From Chitinophagales bacterium (GTDB lineage: Bacteria; Bacteroidota; Bacteroidia; Chitinophagales; LD1): a stretch of DNA of 64,000 nt. Location: contig JAEUVA010000019.1 of NCBI GenBank assembly GCA_016787045.1, positions 62,001-126,000 of the forward strand, written 5' to 3'. A program made the translations under genes and the position numbers. A model generated the notes under the pieces. It ran no database searches. It worked only from the letters and a program-made list of their open reading frames with translations, and was not told the DNA's origin. Shown here one piece after another: positions 16,460 to 34,220 of the stretch (positions within the stretch are counted from its first letter, which is position 1; each line of letters begins with the position of its first letter).

Positions 16460-17480
16460 ACTCCCACACACACACCGTTTTACCGGTGCTTTGGCGGCTT
16501 TCCATTTGGCGGTGGGCTTCGGCAATTTCGGATGCTTTAAACACTTTGCCCTTGGCAGGTTTAAAAACACCTTGTTCGTAGAGGTGTACTACGTTGTCTA
16601 AACATCGCTTTAGGGTTAACGGTTTTTTATCGGCCAGGCGCAGCATGTTTACTCCCAGCATACTTTTACTGTTCATCATAAACACAGCCGGGTGATAAAT
16701 GCCAAACTGCAAACCGCTTACTACCTGCGAAAAAATATTGGTGGCATCGTTCATAGACGCTGCACCATAGCACACGATGCGACCGCCTGCCGCTAAACAC
16801 TGTACCCCTTTGCGAATAAAATCGGCACCTACGGCATCAAAAATCACATCGGCACCTTCACCTTTGGTGATTTCCATTACTACTTCATCAAAATCGTCTT
16901 TAGAGGTATCTATCACATGATGTGCTCCGGCATTTTTTATCAATTCTACTTTAGAGCTAGAGCCGGTAGTGGCTATCACCTCACATTTTTTATGCAGCGC
17001 ATATTGCAACAATGCCGAGCCCACACCCCCAGCAGCCGAGTGGATGACCACTACATCGCCCTCAAACAAATTCACCATTTCTGCGGCACTGTAGTAGGCC
17101 GTACAAAACTGCGTGGTCAGTGCAGCTACTTCTGTAATCTCAGCATCGGTTTTTATTTTAGAAACTGCCCTTGCATCGGTAAGTGCGTACTCGGCATATC
17201 CGCCAAAGCGGGTCATGGCTGTTACACGGTCACCTTCCAGTAGGCCGGTAACTCCGGCTCCGGTACGGGCTATTTTACCTACCACATCATAACCAATGAT
17301 ACTAGGTAGTGGCGGAGCATCGCGGTACTGGCCTTTGCGCGCCATGATGTCGGCAAAGTTGAGCCCAAAGCCCTCTACCTCTATCAAAACTTCACCAGCT
17401 TTGGGTACCGGCTTGGTGGTTTCGCGCAAAGAAAATGCTTTATCTGCTGCTCCATGTTCTACTAAATAGAGTGCCTTCAT
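16458..17480 (-). CDS. Zinc-independent MDR oxidoreductase (quinone oxidoreductase / VAT1-like)
   Basis: 340 residues. The N-terminal GroES-like domain (1-125) has 'VEGFGLNFADIMARKGQY' and 'PSIIGYDVVGKI', lacking the Cys/His zinc ligands of alcohol dehydrogenases. The Rossmann domain contains 'HSAAGGVGSALLQYA' (147-161), the NADPH-binding motif of quinone oxidoreductases. The C-terminal 'LADKKPLTLKRCLDNVVHLYEQGVFKP' segment and the overall pattern resemble the VAT-1 branch. It probably reduces quinones or enones with NADPH; substrate is not readable. The gene is single, between serC and the collagen-like gene. Confidence 0.9.
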   Translation of the reverse strand: MKALYLVEHGAADKAFSLRETTKPVPKAGEVLIEVEGFGLNFADIMARKGQYRDAPPLPSIIGYDVVGKIARTGAGVTGLLEGDRVTAMTRFGGYAEYALTDARAVSKIKTDAEITEVAALTTQFCTAYYSAAEMVNLFEGDVVVIHSAAGGVGSALLQYALHKKCEVIATTGSSSKVELIKNAGAHHVIDTSKDDFDEVVMEITKGEGADVIFDAVGADFIRKGVQCLAAGGRIVCYGAASMNDATNIFSQVVSGLQFGIYHPAVFMMNSKSMLGVNMLRLADKKPLTLKRCLDNVVHLYEQGVFKPAKGKVFKASEIAEAHRQMESRQSTGKTVCVWE

Positions 17481-17760
17481 ATCAATTGCTTTTAGGGGTG
17501 GGTTTTAAAGGTAACACCAATTCCCGTATTGCCAAACCACAGAATATGTTGCTGATAACAACGAATGCTGGGTTAGTTTGAGGCAAATTTTTATTGTGTA
17601 GCTACAGCTACAGCACAAAAAGTGTTTGGTTGGTTTTCCACTATACAACACAACTAACAACGGCTGCTCTATTATTTCTATAAAAGATTTAACGTACTCT
17701 TCAAAAACCCTACTTACCTTGCCTGCGTATTTATACTGTGGATTAATCAACCCTATTGAT

Positions 17761-20586
17761 ATGAAAAAATTTTTCTCCCCAATTTTTCTGTTTTTGATTT
17801 CTATTTCGGTTATGGCTCAGGCACCCCAAAAGTTCAATTACCAGGCCATTGCCCGCAATGCAGCAGGTAGCCCTTTGGCCAATCAAAATATTAATGTCCG
17901 TTTTTCTATTCGCGATATTTCTACCATAGGCCCAATCATTTACCAGGAGACACACGCCCTAACTACCAATGAGTTTGGTTTAATTAATGCGTTTGTTGGA
18001 GGTGGTACTGTTACCAGCGGTACGTTTTCGGCTATAAACTGGGCAGGTGGTGCTAAATTTTTGCAATTAGAATACGACCCACAAGGCGGTACCAACTTTT
18101 TGGTGGTAGGTACCACACAAATGGTAAGTGTGCCTTATGCTTTATATGCCGAAAAAGCCGGCAATGCTGCCGGTGGTGGTGCTACCGGGCCAACCGGGGC
18201 TACAGGCCAAGCAGGAGCCACCGGCCCGGCAGGAGTTGATGGTGCCACCGGCCCAACAGGTGCGCAAGGCGCTACTGGGGCTACCGGTGCCGATGGCCCT
18301 GCGGGACCAACAGGAACCACCGGCCCGGCTGGTGCCAATGGTGCAGATGGTTTGAATGGAGCTACAGGTGCCACTGGTGCAACTGGAGCACAAGGCCCTA
18401 CTGGAAATGACGGAGCTACAGGAGCAACCGGTGCCGGAGGAGGCGCTACTGGCGCCACTGGTGCAGATGGCGCTACGGGTCCTACAGGAAATGATGGTGC
18501 TACTGGGGCTACCGGAAGCACTGGCGCAACAGGTGCGGATGGGAATGATGGTGTTACTGGCGCCACAGGCCCCACTGGTGCCGATGGTGCACAAGGGCCA
18601 ACAGGAGCTGCCGGAAGCACTGGCGCCACAGGGCCAACAGGAACAGATGGAATACAAGGCCCTGCCGGAACTGTGGGAGCAACCGGAGCCACAGGCATTG
18701 ACGGCAATACCGGAGCCACCGGCCCTACAGGTGCTACCGGCCCGGGGGTGGCTATGGGCACCGTAAATCAAATAGCCAAATTTACACCCGACTCTGTTTC
18801 GTTGGGCAATTCTATAATTAGCGAGAGCGAAAATAATATAGGAATAAATATTAATGTACCAATTGCTAATTTGCAGGTTTCTTCTGATACATTAACCGAT
18901 TTCCGTTTAACGAATTTGCGTACCGGCAACACTGCATCAGATGGATTTGTGATTAAGCAACAAGCCGACTCGGGCAGTGTAGCCATAATCAATTATGAAA
19001 AACGTCCGCTCACCATCTCTACAGATGGTAATGAACGTATCCGCTTTACAGCAGATGGTTTGGTGGGTATAGGCACTACTAATCCGCAGTATGATTTAGT
19101 GCTCGTAACTCAAACCGGCTCTCCTACGGCCATGCAATTTGCCTCTGTACTTACCGGGCAATCGGCAACCGATGGTTTTGTAGCCGGGCAAGCCAATGCC
19201 TCTGGCGATTTTGTTTTCATGAACTTAGAAAATAAGTACCTCGCTTTTGGCACCAATGCAGCAGAAAGAATGCGCATAGCAGAAACCGGTAAAGTCGGCA
19301 TTGGTACTACTAACCCATTAAGAAATTTAGTCATTAATTCTGGCGCAGACACTGCATCACTTCAGCTTACTTCATTTATTGCCGGTGTAAGCAAGACCGA
19401 TGGTTTTGTGATAGAGCAACTGAGCCAGCAAGGCGAAATACAGTTGATGAACTATGAAAATCAGGAGCTAATTTTAGGTACAAACGCCAAGCCACGAGTA
19501 TTTATTAGTGCCGATGGGGTGTTTGGTTTCAATATGAACTCACCCGTAAATGATGTGGTGATAAAAAATGCCGGTGCCGGTGCTACCAAATTGCAATTAG
19601 TAACCGATAGCAGCGGCATAGGCCCAATAGACGGCTTGATGCTTGGCTTTACCACTGCTGGTGGCGAAGCCGTACTGATGAATTACGAGCCGCGCTCACT
19701 TTCTTTCGGCACCTCATCTGCCGAGCGCATGCGCATTACCGATGTAGGAAACATTGGTATTGGGTTGGCCACCACAAACCCACAGTTTGATATTGATGCT
19801 GTTTACGCGGGCGATGCCCGTATACGCTTAAAAAGCGATGGTGGAGGGGTGAATCGCGCTATTTTTATTTTAGAAAAGACCGATTCTATGCAAGGGCAAA
19901 GCGCGGTGCAGTTCTCCCTAAATGATTCTGCACAGTGGCTTATTGGTACGCTAAACAGTAACAACTATCGCGTCTTTAACTTCCGCACCGGAAACGATGC
20001 CTTCACCATTAATTTTGATAACGACTTTGTAGGCATAGGTACTCCATCACCTACTGCTCAGTTAGAAGTAAACGGACAAGTTAAGATTACAGGCGGTGCT
20101 CCCGGAGCAGGTAAAGTGCTGATGAGTGATGCAAACGGATTGGCTAGCTGGGGTGAGGATAATCCTAAGAACGGATTTAGAGCGTATAATACCACGGCCG
20201 CTATTTTACCAATAACTTCCGCCATTGAAACAGTCCTTTTGTTTGACAATACAAATGTGAACGATGGCAACTACTTTGACCCGCTCACCTCAGCATTTAA
20301 TGTAATGTCTGCAGGCATGTATCATTTCGATGTTAAGGTAATTTGGGAAGAATTTACTGCTACTGGCGATGCTATACTTGCTCTGCGGGTAAACGGCATG
20401 GTAATGGAGCAGGTGCGCCAAAAGGTAAATGCAACTAATGGGGTAACCCAACAAACTCTATCTGCTAACTGGAAGCTGTATGCCGGAGATATGGTGGAGG
20501 TAGTGGTAATACAAAACAGCGGAATTACACAAAGCGTAAACATGAATGATTTAGAAACCTCTTTCTCCGGATTTAAAGTGTATTAG
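17761..20586 (+). CDS. Collagen-like fibre protein with C1q/TNF-like C-terminal domain
   Basis: 941 residues from the ATG at 17761, which starts a good signal peptide ('[20 protein letters not shown]'); the frame extends upstream to 17626 but without one. Residues 20-135 form a conserved Bacteroidota fibre N-terminal domain ('[20 protein letters not shown]', '[10 protein letters not shown]'). Residues about 140-330 are Gly-X-Thr-rich collagen-like triplets with one single-residue interruption. Then come four or five related beta-modules with 'GIGTTNP' and 'TDGFVI' motifs, as in phage tail-fibre-like proteins. The end (about 803-941) looks like a trimerising C1q/TNF-type domain ('[14 protein letters not shown]', '[14 protein letters not shown]'). 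It lacks a T9SS sorting signal. Expected to be a trimeric surface or secreted fibre. Confidence 0.9.
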   Translation: MKKFFSPIFLFLISISVMAQAPQKFNYQAIARNAAGSPLANQNINVRFSIRDISTIGPIIYQETHALTTNEFGLINAFVGGGTVTSGTFSAINWAGGAKFLQLEYDPQGGTNFLVVGTTQMVSVPYALYAEKAGNAAGGGATGPTGATGQAGATGPAGVDGATGPTGAQGATGATGADGPAGPTGTTGPAGANGADGLNGATGATGATGAQGPTGNDGATGATGAGGGATGATGADGATGPTGNDGATGATGSTGATGADGNDGVTGATGPTGADGAQGPTGAAGSTGATGPTGTDGIQGPAGTVGATGATGIDGNTGATGPTGATGPGVAMGTVNQIAKFTPDSVSLGNSIISESENNIGININVPIANLQVSSDTLTDFRLTNLRTGNTASDGFVIKQQADSGSVAIINYEKRPLTISTDGNERIRFTADGLVGIGTTNPQYDLVLVTQTGSPTAMQFASVLTGQSATDGFVAGQANASGDFVFMNLENKYLAFGTNAAERMRIAETGKVGIGTTNPLRNLVINSGADTASLQLTSFIAGVSKTDGFVIEQLSQQGEIQLMNYENQELILGTNAKPRVFISADGVFGFNMNSPVNDVVIKNAGAGATKLQLVTDSSGIGPIDGLMLGFTTAGGEAVLMNYEPRSLSFGTSSAERMRITDVGNIGIGLATTNPQFDIDAVYAGDARIRLKSDGGGVNRAIFILEKTDSMQGQSAVQFSLNDSAQWLIGTLNSNNYRVFNFRTGNDAFTINFDNDFVGIGTPSPTAQLEVNGQVKITGGAPGAGKVLMSDANGLASWGEDNPKNGFRAYNTTAAILPITSAIETVLLFDNTNVNDGNYFDPLTSAFNVMSAGMYHFDVKVIWEEFTATGDAILALRVNGMVMEQVRQKVNATNGVTQQTLSANWKLYAGDMVEVVVIQNSGITQSVNMNDLETSFSGFKVY

Positions 20587-20624
20587 CAATACTTGTCTGA
20601 CAATTTTTTAAGCAGCAGACAAAT

Positions 20625-20642
20625 AACTAACACTCGTTAGTT
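20625..20642. repeat. Palindrome AACTAAC-ACTC-GTTAGTT between convergent genes
   Basis: A 7-bp perfect inverted repeat with a 4-base spacer. The stop codon of the FAD-oxidase gene (20637-20639) lies inside the right arm. It is one of six CTAAC-N4-GTTAG sites found in the window. Confidence 0.8.
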
Positions 20643-22040
20643 AAATATCTTGCCGGGGTTCATAATGTGGTGTGGGTCAAATACTTTTTTCACTCCGCGC
20701 ATCAGGTTAATTTGCTGTTTATTAAATTTGATGTCCATATAAGGTATTTGAAACCAACCTATGCCATGTTCACCGCTAATGGTGCCTTTTAGCTCTACCA
20801 CTTTCTCAAAAATTTCACGAATGGCTTTTGGGACTTCGGTTTTCCAGTACTCATCGGTCAGTTGATCTTTAAGTATGCGTACATGCACGTTGCCATCACC
20901 GGCATGGCCGTAACACACGCTGCGAAAATTGTATTTTTTACCTACGGCTTTTATGTGGCGAAGCAATTCGGGCAATTCGGCACGGGGCACTACAGTATCT
21001 TCCTCAACAGTTACGTTGGTTTTTTTTACGGCATAGGCAATGTTTCTTCGCATGCGCCACAGGTCTGCTTTTTGTGCTTCGCTATCGGCAAAAAGAATGT
21101 CGCCTACTTCAAAGTTCGTGAGTACTTCATAAATTCTTTCGCAGTCTTTTTGAATTTGTTCCACATCATTACCGTCCACTTCAATCAGCAATGTAGCTTG
21201 GGTTTCACCGGCTAATGGTACAGTTACATCACCCAAAAAATTCATCACATACTCCACTGCATCGCGTTCCATAAATTCAATACACGATGGTAATATACCC
21301 GCACGAAATACCGCACTTACCGCAGCGCTGGCATCGTCCATACTTTTGAAGGGGGCCAGCATAATGTTGTTAAACTTAGGATAAGGCAATAGTTTCAGTA
21401 CAATTTTAGTGACCACGCCCAGAGTACCTTCGCTGCCTACAAACAGTTGCGTAAAATTGTATCCGGTAGAATTTTTTAATGTGTTTGCGCCTGTCCACAT
21501 AATTTCTCCGGTAGGCAAAACCACTTCTAAGTTTAGCACAAAATCTTTTACTACGCCATACTTTACCGCCCTTGGTCCACCACTATTACAAGCCACATTG
21601 CCGCCAATAAAACTGCTGCCTCGGCTGCTGGGGTCCACGGGGTAAAAGAGCCCCTTTTCTTGCAACGTGTTTTGCAGGTGTTCGGTAATAACTCCCGGCT
21701 CAGTGGTTACCTGCAAGCTACGCTCATCTATTTCTAAAATTTTGTTCATCCGCTCCACACTCAGCATCACCCCCCCATGTACACACAAGCTATTGGCCGA
21801 AAGACCCGTACCCGCAGCGCGAGGCGAAATGGGAATATGGTGCTCATGGCAATACTTCATTACAGAAGAAATTTCTTGGGTTGTGCGCGGCTTCAGCACC
21901 ACTTCCGGAGGAAAAGAGCAGCCATCGGTTTCATCGCGGCTGTATTTTTCGATAGATGCGGTATCAGCAAAAACATTTCCTGCACCAATTATGGATTGAA
22001 AAAAAGAAGTATCTGAATGGTCAACCTTTTTGTAACTCAT
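20637..22040 (-). CDS. FAD-linked oxidase, GlcD/D-lactate dehydrogenase type
   Basis: 467 residues. The N-terminal PCMH-type FAD-binding domain (about 40-225) has 'EVVLKPRTTQEISSVMKYC', 'ISPRAAGTGLSANSL', 'PVDPSSRGSSFIGGNVACNSGG' and 'NSTGYNFTQLFVGSEGTLGVVT'. The C-terminal FAD-oxidase domain has 'CYGHAGDGNVHVRI' and the closing 'SGEHGIGW ... MRGVKKVFDPHHIMNPGKIF'. This is the glycolate oxidase subunit GlcD / D-lactate dehydrogenase family, which oxidises 2-hydroxy acids and passes electrons to the respiratory chain. No GlcE or iron-sulfur GlcF partner lies next to it, so D-lactate or a related acid is more likely than glycolate. Substrate remains unproven. Confidence 0.93.
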   Translation of the reverse strand: MSYKKVDHSDTSFFQSIIGAGNVFADTASIEKYSRDETDGCSFPPEVVLKPRTTQEISSVMKYCHEHHIPISPRAAGTGLSANSLCVHGGVMLSVERMNKILEIDERSLQVTTEPGVITEHLQNTLQEKGLFYPVDPSSRGSSFIGGNVACNSGGPRAVKYGVVKDFVLNLEVVLPTGEIMWTGANTLKNSTGYNFTQLFVGSEGTLGVVTKIVLKLLPYPKFNNIMLAPFKSMDDASAAVSAVFRAGILPSCIEFMERDAVEYVMNFLGDVTVPLAGETQATLLIEVDGNDVEQIQKDCERIYEVLTNFEVGDILFADSEAQKADLWRMRRNIAYAVKKTNVTVEEDTVVPRAELPELLRHIKAVGKKYNFRSVCYGHAGDGNVHVRILKDQLTDEYWKTEVPKAIREIFEKVVELKGTISGEHGIGWFQIPYMDIKFNKQQINLMRGVKKVFDPHHIMNPGKIFN

Positions 22041-22158
22041 GGTGCGAATATATAAGCACCATTCAAGTGTACAGGGTCTGCTGGTGTGTTAATTTCTGTT
22101 TGCCCGATACAACCTGTGTTGTTATCTTTCGTTCTATTATTACATCAACCGGTTTACC

Positions 22159-22872
22159 ATGGACAATTTATCACACAGTTGGCTTACCGAGGGGCATATA
22201 GATTTTGAGTACAAAAAGTATGTGTTGTTGGCCTACTTACAGCAGGTGAGCCGGCAATTTGATGAGAAAAAACTTTATCCAAAACTCAGTGAACTGGTTA
22301 CCCACTATGAGCAGTTGCAATTGTTTAAACACAAAAAACAATTAACAGTAGAATCTTTTCCGCGCCAGATTTCCAAACTTGATTTTGAAAAACTGAAAGT
22401 GCAATACCAATGCATGTTTGACGATGGTGATTTGCTGAAAGAGATAGACAATATTGTAGAATTTGCCTTACCACAAATTCAAAATAAACTGTGTTTGGGC
22501 AAAGAACTTTACGAAGAAGTGGAGCAACGTGTAGAAATTTTTCCGGTGGGCATATTGCCCTTGCGCAAAGAAGAGGGATACTTTTTTCTGAGCGATTTTC
22601 CGCGCAAGGCAGTTAACGTGTACAGCTACGTGGTTACCTTGTTTGAGAGCATAACCGAAAACTACAGAGGCATACACACCCGCTTTCTTTTTGAGTACCG
22701 TACCAGCGCATCAAAAAACTACGAACAAGTAAAGTATGAGTTGATAGAAACAAACAAAAACCTCCCTAACCCGGCCACCTACGCGGTGGTTTTTAAAAAT
22801 TCTTTTCCGTTGCCAGAAACCATGCTGCCGGTGGCCAAACGGAGTTTAATCAGGCACATTAGCACGGCATAA
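22159..22872 (+). CDS. Conserved hypothetical protein (237 aa), Bacteroidota
   Basis: A soluble protein beginning 'SHSWLTEGHIDFEYKKYVLLAYLQQV' (residues about 5-30), followed by a helical, charged half with 'LYPKLSELVTHYEQL' and 'LDFEKLKVQY'. The second half is more beta-like: 'VGILPLRKEEGYFFL' and 'PATYAVVFKNSFPLPETMLPVAKRSL'. I recognise this as a conserved type in Bacteroidota but know no function. It has no signal peptide and no membrane segment, so it is cytoplasmic. A TATCTTTC resembling the -7 box lies about 40 bases upstream of the start. It stands alone, divergent from the FAD-oxidase gene. Confidence 0.8.
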   Translation: MDNLSHSWLTEGHIDFEYKKYVLLAYLQQVSRQFDEKKLYPKLSELVTHYEQLQLFKHKKQLTVESFPRQISKLDFEKLKVQYQCMFDDGDLLKEIDNIVEFALPQIQNKLCLGKELYEEVEQRVEIFPVGILPLRKEEGYFFLSDFPRKAVNVYSYVVTLFESITENYRGIHTRFLFEYRTSASKNYEQVKYELIETNKNLPNPATYAVVFKNSFPLPETMLPVAKRSLIRHISTA

Positions 22873-23046
22873 CCACATCAACAAATGGTTACTTATTTGT
22901 TAATAGCATAAACCTTAAAATAGTTATTGACAATGCCATATACTTTTTTGTACATTAGAGGCATGAAACAAATGTCAATTTTGAGATAAACCGTTTTTGC
23001 ATTGTGTTTCGTAAATAGCTTATTCTCTCTAATACAACCTCTGACT

Positions 23047-31653
<8,607 letters not shown>

Positions 31654-31671
31654 CAATTTACATTGATAATC

Positions 31672-31702
31672 AAAAAGGCAATCCGAGAGGGTTGCCTTTT
31701 TT
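31672..31702 (+). terminator. Rho-independent terminator after the giant gene
   Basis: The 13-bp stem AAAAAGGCAATCC/GGGTTGCCTTTTT (one T-G pair) around a GAGA loop ends in a T-run. Confidence 0.9.
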
Positions 31703-31738
31703 GTTGGTATTAGCCATATTTACTGCAAAACTCATGAC

Positions 31739-33538
31739 ATGCAATATTTTTACTTATCAATCATATTTTTAATGTATAGTACTTGTGCAAACGCACAACT
31801 CAGCGCCACAATGAGTAGCACTAATCCTACTTGTGCCAATAATAATGGCACTGCCGGAGTAAACGCCACAGGCGGAAATGGCTACACCTACAAATGGAGC
31901 ACAGGAGCTACCAGCGCAACCTTAACCGGGCTTAGTGCCGGTACTTATACAGTAACAGTTTACAGCACAGGTGGCACTCAATGGGACACGGTGTATTTTC
32001 AAACCTTTGAAGGAGTACACAACTGGGCACTCAATACCCCCACCGGCACTAATGGTGCAGATAATAATTACTGGAGTGTGAGCGATGCAGAGAGCGGTAT
32101 GGCTCCGGGCACATGTAGTGCAGGCAATATGGGAAACCAAACTTTGCACATTACCAGCATAGCTCAGTTTTTACCGGGGGCTACATACGATGCCGGTGGC
32201 TTATGTGGATTGTTGTATTGCCCGCAAACCAACATGGCGGCTTCTTCGCCAAACATCAGTACCGTTGGCAAAACCAATCTTGTTTTGCAGTATGATTTTA
32301 TTGCGGGTGGGCAGGGAACTACCGACAATGCCAGTACATTGATCAGTAGCAACGGTGGTACTAACTATACCACTTTAGATGCTTCGCTCAAATCCATCAA
32401 CAGCGGCTGCGGCAGCGGTAAAGGTCGCTGGACACAGCGCAGCTATAACCTCAGCAGCAGCTACAATGGATTATCTAATTTTAAAATTCGTTTTAACTGG
32501 ACAAATAATGACGATGGCACCGGCACAGACCCATCGGTGGCTATTAATAATGTGTTGTTACGCGATTCTATCCCCACGCAGGGAGATTCTGTAGTGAAAA
32601 CAGTAACGCTCACCTTGCCTGTCGGACCGGATATTGCATCAGCCGGGGCGATACTATCGTCTCCCTCTTGCGGGCAAGCCAACGGCAGTATTTCGGGCTT
32701 GAGTGTATCAGGGGGTGGTACTCCATATAGTGTACAGTGGTTAAATGGCAGCGGAGGTGTGGTGGGCAACGGGTATTCGCTTACCAATGTACCCGGTGGA
32801 TTTTATGTGTTTGAAGTAACCGATGCCAGCCAGTGTAAAGATACCGTACAGTTTAGTTTAATTTCTAATGGAAGTTTGCCGTCATTTAACTTAACACTTA
32901 GCAAGACTATTTTTTGCCCGGGCGATTCATCGCAGCTGTGTGCACCGGCTAATTATGCATCTTACCAATGGAGTAATGGGGCAACTACATCATGTATTTG
33001 GGTAAAAAGTGCCGGAAACTATAAGTGTACTGTATCTGACCAAAACAATTGTACCGGGGTTTCTAATACTCAGCCCGTAAATTTGTACAACGTACCACAG
33101 GTTTCTATCTCTATTAAAGGCGATACACTTACTGCATTTGGCGGAGTTTCATATCAGTGGTTTTTTAACGGCAACCCGGTAATTGGTGCCACAAGTGCAA
33201 CGTTAATAGCTACCGCCAATGGCACGTATGCGGTTTTATTGATAGATGAAAACGGATGCTCAAACATTTCGGAGCCGGTGAATGTGGTCATTTCAGCAAT
33301 TGAACACCCTGTGGCAGAGGGGATTCAAATTTCTCCAAATCCTTTTAGTGAATACATCAATTTGCAATGTGATATGTGTAATACGGAGAAAGTAGTTTTG
33401 TATGACCGGGTTGGCAGTGTAGTACTCTCCACTAGCTTTTCTGATGGCAATGAGGTCAAGCTATCTACTGCCACATTACCTCGCGGGGTTTATTTTGTAA
33501 GGATTGGTGAAAAGGTGTTTAAGCTAACTAAGCAGTAG
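31739..33538 (+). CDS. T9SS-secreted protein with SprB-like repeats
   Basis: 599 residues. The signal peptide covers about 1-19 ('YSTCANA'). An SprB-type repeat follows (20-75, 'TNPTCANNNGTAGV', 'GLSAGTYTVTV'). Residues about 80-285 look like a jelly-roll/MAM-type beta-sandwich ('YFQTFEGVHNWAL', 'GLSNFKIRFNWTNNDDG'), with many Cys. Two more repeats of the 'SCGQANGSISGLSVSGGG' and 'ASYQWSNGATTSCIW' kinds come next. The C-terminal 80 residues ('IQISPNPFSEYINLQC ... LPRGVYFVRIGEKVFKLTKQ') are a type A T9SS sorting domain. The gene follows the giant gene after a terminator and has its own promoter. It is expected to be secreted or surface-attached; function unknown. Confidence 0.9.
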   Translation: MQYFYLSIIFLMYSTCANAQLSATMSSTNPTCANNNGTAGVNATGGNGYTYKWSTGATSATLTGLSAGTYTVTVYSTGGTQWDTVYFQTFEGVHNWALNTPTGTNGADNNYWSVSDAESGMAPGTCSAGNMGNQTLHITSIAQFLPGATYDAGGLCGLLYCPQTNMAASSPNISTVGKTNLVLQYDFIAGGQGTTDNASTLISSNGGTNYTTLDASLKSINSGCGSGKGRWTQRSYNLSSSYNGLSNFKIRFNWTNNDDGTGTDPSVAINNVLLRDSIPTQGDSVVKTVTLTLPVGPDIASAGAILSSPSCGQANGSISGLSVSGGGTPYSVQWLNGSGGVVGNGYSLTNVPGGFYVFEVTDASQCKDTVQFSLISNGSLPSFNLTLSKTIFCPGDSSQLCAPANYASYQWSNGATTSCIWVKSAGNYKCTVSDQNNCTGVSNTQPVNLYNVPQVSISIKGDTLTAFGGVSYQWFFNGNPVIGATSATLIATANGTYAVLLIDENGCSNISEPVNVVISAIEHPVAEGIQISPNPFSEYINLQCDMCNTEKVVLYDRVGSVVLSTSFSDGNEVKLSTATLPRGVYFVRIGEKVFKLTKQ

Positions 33539-33543
33539 AGGTT

Positions 33544-34083
33544 CTATTCCAGTTTAAGATTGGTGAAAACTCCATTGGTTATGGCGCTATTACCCACAAA
33601 AGTACTGTACTTGATTTGAAACTTGCCACTCACCTTGTGGTTTACTTTATCTACCGCTGTGAGTTCTATCCAGGTAGAATCGTTTCCCTTAAATAAAAGT
33701 GCTGTTGAGCCGTTGAAGAAAAAAACTCCTTGCATTCCTCCTGCATAAGCCCCGTCTTTGTTGTATATACCTACATCTTGCCCACGTACAAAAAACTGTA
33801 AGCGATAAATCTCGCTAAAAGATTGCAGCGAGTTAGATACATACAAGTTGAGCTTGTAGCCGGGTTGCCATTTAGGTCCAGTGCTGGAATTAACGCTGGC
33901 GGAATCATATGCACAGTTGAGAGTAGTGTCGTAAAGTTGCAAAGTTTGTCCTTGATACACAAAGCTACCAATGGCTGTTTTAGATACATTTTTGGATTGT
34001 TCTTTATCACAGCTGCATAACCAAGCAATTGTTGTAATAATGCTCAGCCATAAAAGGATAATTGATTTAGATGATTTCATCAT
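33544..34083 (-). CDS. Hypothetical lipoprotein (179 aa)
   Basis: The N-terminus 'IAWLCSCDKEQ' is a lipoprotein signal with Cys25 as the likely lipid anchor. The mature part is a small beta-rich protein: 'IGSFVYQGQTLQLYDTTL', 'YKLNLYVSNSLQ', 'GVFFFNGSTALLF' and a final 'KVSGKFQIKYSTFVGN ... ITNGVFTNLKL'. The end resembles lipocalin-like or 'DUF-type' lipoproteins whose last strand reads GxFxxxxL, but I cannot name the family. It is convergent with the T9SS gene upstream (5 bases between stops) and divergent from the NHL-type propeller gene. Confidence 0.75.
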   Translation of the reverse strand: MMKSSKSIILLWLSIITTIAWLCSCDKEQSKNVSKTAIGSFVYQGQTLQLYDTTLNCAYDSASVNSSTGPKWQPGYKLNLYVSNSLQSFSEIYRLQFFVRGQDVGIYNKDGAYAGGMQGVFFFNGSTALLFKGNDSTWIELTAVDKVNHKVSGKFQIKYSTFVGNSAITNGVFTNLKLE

Positions 34084-34220
34084 TGCATACTTTAATACAC
34101 GCTAATGTAACTGCAATGCTGCAAACAATAACTGCTGTTTACACCCAAAAGTGGCAAATTCTTACAGCGTGGTTGTTTGAGTTAGTTACATCACTACCTT
34201 TACTATAAATCATTATGTGT

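Noticed and set aside
18135..18771. Long open frames on the minus strand opposite the collagen-like region (two of about 208 residues)
   Set aside because: They are mirror images of a low-complexity Gly-X-Thr coding repeat, giving Pro/Val-rich or Ser/Gly/Cys-rich nonsense, and have no start context or domain.
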